Shown one piece after another: positions 61,253 through 64,000 of a stretch of DNA of 64,000 nucleotides. Positions within the stretch are counted from its first letter, which is position 1, and each line of letters starts with the position of its first letter. The stretch covers positions 77,720 through 141,719 of the forward strand of contig NZ_QSOC01000006.1 in the NCBI RefSeq assembly GCF_003466125.1, written 5' to 3'. The notes beneath the pieces are model-generated. The model saw nothing but the letters and a program-made list of their open reading frames with translations, had not been told where the DNA came from and did not search any database. The DNA comes from Collinsella sp. TM10-22. GTDB taxonomy: Bacteria; Actinomycetota; Coriobacteriia; Coriobacteriales; Coriobacteriaceae. The position numbers were made by a program, and so were the translations under genes.

Positions 61253-62341
61253 GTGAGCGTTATGAAGTTCCTTAAAGACAAGCAGACGCGTCACGACTTT
61301 GTCACGTACGCCATGTGCATCGTGGCATTCGCCATCGTGTTCTTTATGCAGTCCAACCATATGATCCCGCGCATGATCGCCGGTCAGCTGGTTCCCATCA
61401 CGGCCTATATCGTCATGGCCATCTCGCTTAACCTCGTCGTCGGCATCGCGGGCGATCTTTCGCTGGGCCATGCGGGCTTTATGAGTGTCGGCGCCTATAC
61501 GGGTATCGTCACCGCCGTTGCCCTCGAGAGCGCCGTTCCCTCCGATCCGGTGCGTCTTATCATCAGCATCGTGGTCGGCGCTGTCGCTGCTGCCATTATG
61601 GGCTTCCTGATCGGTATCCCGGTTCTTCGCCTGAGCGGCGACTACCTGGCCATCGTGACCCTGGCCTTCGGCGAAATCATCAAAGAGATCGTCACCTGCC
61701 TTATCGTGGGCGTCGATTCCCGCGGCCTTCACGTGATCTTTAACATCACGGGCAACTCCACGATCGACGACCTTCATCTGCTCGAGGACGGCACCGCCAT
61801 CATCAAGGGCGCCCAGGGCGCGTCGGGCGTGTCGACCTACTCGACCTTCCTTGCCGGTGCCATCCTGGTCATGATCGCGCTCGTGATCGTGCTCAATCTG
61901 GTCCGTAGCCGTACCGGCCGTGCCATCATGGCCGTGCGCGACAACAAGATCGCTGCCGAGTCCGTAGGCATCTCCGTCACCCAGTACCGCATGATCGCCT
62001 TCGTGGTTTCTGCCGCCCTCGCCGGTGCTGCAGGCGCCCTGTTCGGCGGTAACTTCTCGCAGCTCTCCGCCACCAAGTTTGACTTCAACACGTCCATCCT
62101 CATTCTGGTGTTCGTGGTCTTGGGCGGCCTGGGCAACATGCGCGGTTCTGTCATCGCGGCGGCACTGCTCACGGTGCTTCCCGAACTGCTCCGTCAGTTC
62201 TCGGACTATCGCATGCTCATCTATGCCATCGTTTTGATCCTGGTCATGGTCTTTACCAACAACCCGCAGCTCAAGGCGTTCTTCGGTCGCGTTAAGGACC
62301 GCTTTGCTCCCAAGAAGGAGGTGGCAGCCGATGCCCAGTAA
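61253..62341 (+). CDS. livM: Branched-chain amino acid ABC transporter permease
   Basis: 362 residues from the GTG at 61253; an in-frame ATG at 61262 is as likely. LivM pattern: MAISLNLVVGIAGDLSLGHAGFMSVGAY and RTGRAIMAVRDNKIAAESVGISVTQYR. Ends with a basic tail overlapping the livG start by 11 bases. Confidence 0.93.
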   Translation: MSVMKFLKDKQTRHDFVTYAMCIVAFAIVFFMQSNHMIPRMIAGQLVPITAYIVMAISLNLVVGIAGDLSLGHAGFMSVGAYTGIVTAVALESAVPSDPVRLIISIVVGAVAAAIMGFLIGIPVLRLSGDYLAIVTLAFGEIIKEIVTCLIVGVDSRGLHVIFNITGNSTIDDLHLLEDGTAIIKGAQGASGVSTYSTFLAGAILVMIALVIVLNLVRSRTGRAIMAVRDNKIAAESVGISVTQYRMIAFVVSAALAGAAGALFGGNFSQLSATKFDFNTSILILVFVVLGGLGNMRGSVIAAALLTVLPELLRQFSDYRMLIYAIVLILVMVFTNNPQLKAFFGRVKDRFAPKKEVAADAQ

Positions 62342-63191
62342 GTTTGAGTTCAACAAGGGCAAGATGGTCCCGTATCCTTCTGGCGCCATCGTTCCCGACC
62401 GCGACCTGGGCCAGCGCCCGGCGCTCGAGTGCATCCACTTGGGCATTGAGTTTGGCGGCCTTAAGGCGGTCGACGACTTTAGCCTGACCATTGGCAAGAC
62501 CGAGATCGCCGGTCTGATCGGCCCCAACGGCGCCGGTAAGACCACGGTCTTCAACTTGCTTACCAAGGTGTACCAGCCCACGCACGGCACCATCCTGCTC
62601 GACGGCGAGGATACCTCGGGTAAGTCCGTCTACCAGGTCAACCGCATGGGCATCGCCCGTACCTTCCAGAACATCCGCCTGTTCAACACCATGACGGTGG
62701 AGGACAACGTTAAGGTCGGCCTGCACAACCAGGAGCGCTACTCCGGTTTTGAGGGCGTGCTGCGCCTGCCGACGTATTGGAAGCATGAGAAGGCCGCCCA
62801 TGAGCGCGCTATGGAGCTGCTGTCCATTTTTGATATGGAGCACCTTGCAAACGAGCAGGCTGGCTCGCTGCCTTATGGCGCCCAGCGTCGTCTGGAGATC
62901 GTCCGCGCGCTTGCTACCAACCCTAAGCTGCTGCTGCTCGACGAGCCTGCCGCCGGCATGAACCCGTCCGAGACCGCGGAGCTCATGGCGAATATCGTCA
63001 AGATCCGTGACACCTTCGGCATCGCCATCATGCTCATCGAGCACGATATGTCGCTCGTCATGAACATCTGCGAGGGCATCTGCGTGCTCAACTTTGGTAA
63101 GGTCATCGCCAAGGGCACGGCCGAGGAAATCCAGAACAACGACGCCGTTATCGAGGCGTATCTGGGCAAGCAGGATAAGGGGGAGAACTAA
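62331..63191 (+). CDS. livG: Branched-chain amino acid ABC transporter ATPase
   Basis: 286 residues from the ATG at 62331 after GAAGGAGG. Walker A GPNGAGKT, LivG-type signature SLPYGAQRRLEI (replacing LSGGQ), Walker B LLLLDEPAAGMNP, His switch IEHDM. Partner of LivF. Confidence 0.95.
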   Translation: MPSKFEFNKGKMVPYPSGAIVPDRDLGQRPALECIHLGIEFGGLKAVDDFSLTIGKTEIAGLIGPNGAGKTTVFNLLTKVYQPTHGTILLDGEDTSGKSVYQVNRMGIARTFQNIRLFNTMTVEDNVKVGLHNQERYSGFEGVLRLPTYWKHEKAAHERAMELLSIFDMEHLANEQAGSLPYGAQRRLEIVRALATNPKLLLLDEPAAGMNPSETAELMANIVKIRDTFGIAIMLIEHDMSLVMNICEGICVLNFGKVIAKGTAEEIQNNDAVIEAYLGKQDKGEN

Positions 63192-63905
63192 ATGGCAGAG
63201 CCGATGCTTTCCGTCTACAACATCAACGTCTGGTACGGCGCCATCCACGCCATCAAGGACATTTCCTTTAACGTCAACGAGGGCGAGATCGTGGCCCTGA
63301 TCGGCGCCAACGGCGCCGGCAAGTCCACGACGCTTAAGACCGTCTCGGGCCTGCTGCGCTCCAAGACCGGTTCCATCAAGTTTATGGGCGAGGACATTAC
63401 CCATACGCCCGCCGATAAACTGGTGAGCAAGGGTCTGGCTCAGGTTCCCGAGGGCCGTCGCGCCTTTTTGCAGATGACGGTTGAGGAAAACCTGGAGATG
63501 GGCGCCTATACGCAGCCCAAGTCCACGGTGGCTCCGGGTCTTGAGCGCGTCTACGAGCAGTTCCCGCGCCTTAAGGAGCGCCGCCGCCAGGTTGCCGGCA
63601 CCCTTTCGGGTGGCGAGCAGCAGATGCTCGTTATGGGCCGCGCCCTTATGAGTAACCCCAAGCTGCTCATGCTTGACGAGCCTTCCATGGGTCTGGCGCC
63701 GATTCTGATTGAGCAGATCTTCCAGATTGTCGAGGACCTGCACAAGGCCGGCACCACGGTGCTTCTGGTCGAGCAGAACGCGCAGATGGCGCTCTCGATC
63801 GCCACGCGCGGCTACGTGCTCGAGACCGGCAAGATCACCATGACCGGCACCGGCCAAGAGCTCCTGCACGACGATAACGTCCGCAAGGCCTATCTCGGTG
63901 GCTAA
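63192..63905 (+). CDS. livF: Branched-chain amino acid ABC transporter ATPase
   Basis: 237 residues. Walker A GANGAGKS, signature LSGGEQQML, Walker B LLMLDEPSMGLAP, His switch in LLVEQNAQ. Starts on the base after the livG stop codon. Last gene of the operon; a terminator-like hairpin follows. Confidence 0.95.
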   Translation: MAEPMLSVYNINVWYGAIHAIKDISFNVNEGEIVALIGANGAGKSTTLKTVSGLLRSKTGSIKFMGEDITHTPADKLVSKGLAQVPEGRRAFLQMTVEENLEMGAYTQPKSTVAPGLERVYEQFPRLKERRRQVAGTLSGGEQQMLVMGRALMSNPKLLMLDEPSMGLAPILIEQIFQIVEDLHKAGTTVLLVEQNAQMALSIATRGYVLETGKITMTGTGQELLHDDNVRKAYLGG

Positions 63906-63908
63906 CTA

Positions 63909-64000
63909 GTTACGCGGTTTTACCAAACCGCGTAACGGCTCGACGCTGCAAGCCCGCCAGGGCGGCAATCTGCCTTTCAACTTCGGCGGCATGACCAGAA
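63909..64000 (+). repeat. Composite repeat: terminator hairpin plus palindrome (copy 2, cut by window end)
   Basis: GTTACGCGGTT / AACCGCGTAAC hairpin (63909-63936) is followed by 64 bases that align ungapped with 6282-6345, ending in the same GCATGACCAGAA loop at the window edge. The right half of the palindrome would lie beyond the window. Confidence 0.75.

Noticed and set aside
60347..62593. Long open frame on the minus strand (748 codons) across livH-livM
   Set aside because: Antisense to clear transporter genes; no domains, His/Asp-rich shadow of high-GC coding DNA.

Overview
This window looks like part of the chromosome of a high-GC, strictly anaerobic actinobacterium of the class Coriobacteriia, most likely Collinsella or a close relative. 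That assignment is inferred from base composition, start codons and gene content (lactate dehydrogenase with fused ferredoxin/Etf, rubredoxin-first rubrerythrin, pdxST with a MocR regulator). No rRNA, tRNA, CRISPR array or prophage was seen.

Layout. 1-5 kb: truncated kup K+ transporter, DMT exporter with divergent LysR regulator, an HTH-aminotransferase fusion with its own operator array, and a peptide-deformylase-like protein with a substituted active-site residue. 5-12 kb: an RGG-tailed winged-helix protein, a dense cluster of palindromic repeats, vitamin B6 synthesis (pdxST) with divergent pdxR, a low-GC nuclease-like gene bracketed by two copies of a 120-bp repeat, and a rubrerythrin. 12-20 kb: Fe-alcohol dehydrogenase and aldehyde dehydrogenase behind two Rex-like sites, MFS transporter, sugar deacetylase, metallophosphoesterase plus a decayed paralogue, and a DUF2130 protein. 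20-30 kb: Ski2-like helicase, then genes of tRNA modification (trmB, a Trm9-like methyltransferase, a bacterial Elp3) with an XRE/DUF4097 membrane pair and a spermidine-synthase-like protein. 30-36 kb: a three-gene operon of a TerB-N protein, a BrxD-like ATPase and an Lhr/BrxHI-like helicase, the best candidate for an under-described defence or DNA-processing system. 36-40 kb: DUF554 membrane protein and a cluster of secreted surface proteins, one with a sortase-like LAQTG motif. 40-49 kb: lactate dehydrogenase/EtfB/EtfA complex, HD hydrolase, AzlCD, KdgT, a GGDEF gene broken by a nonsense codon, and a DMT exporter. 49-57 kb: purL, cation/proton antiporter, SDR and homoserine dehydrogenase. 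57-64 kb: a branched-chain amino acid ABC transporter with two tandem substrate-binding lipoproteins.

The genes describe an amino-acid- and lactate-using fermenter: LivJHMGF and AzlCD move branched-chain amino acids, AlaA and Hom interconvert amino acids with PLP supplied by PdxST, and the Etf-lactate dehydrogenase and Rex-controlled alcohol/aldehyde dehydrogenases balance NADH.

The most unusual non-coding content is several families of interspersed palindromic elements. One has ends that supply the last codons and stop (Leu-Ser-Glu-stop) of two unrelated genes. Another occurs in two copies with compensatory base changes.
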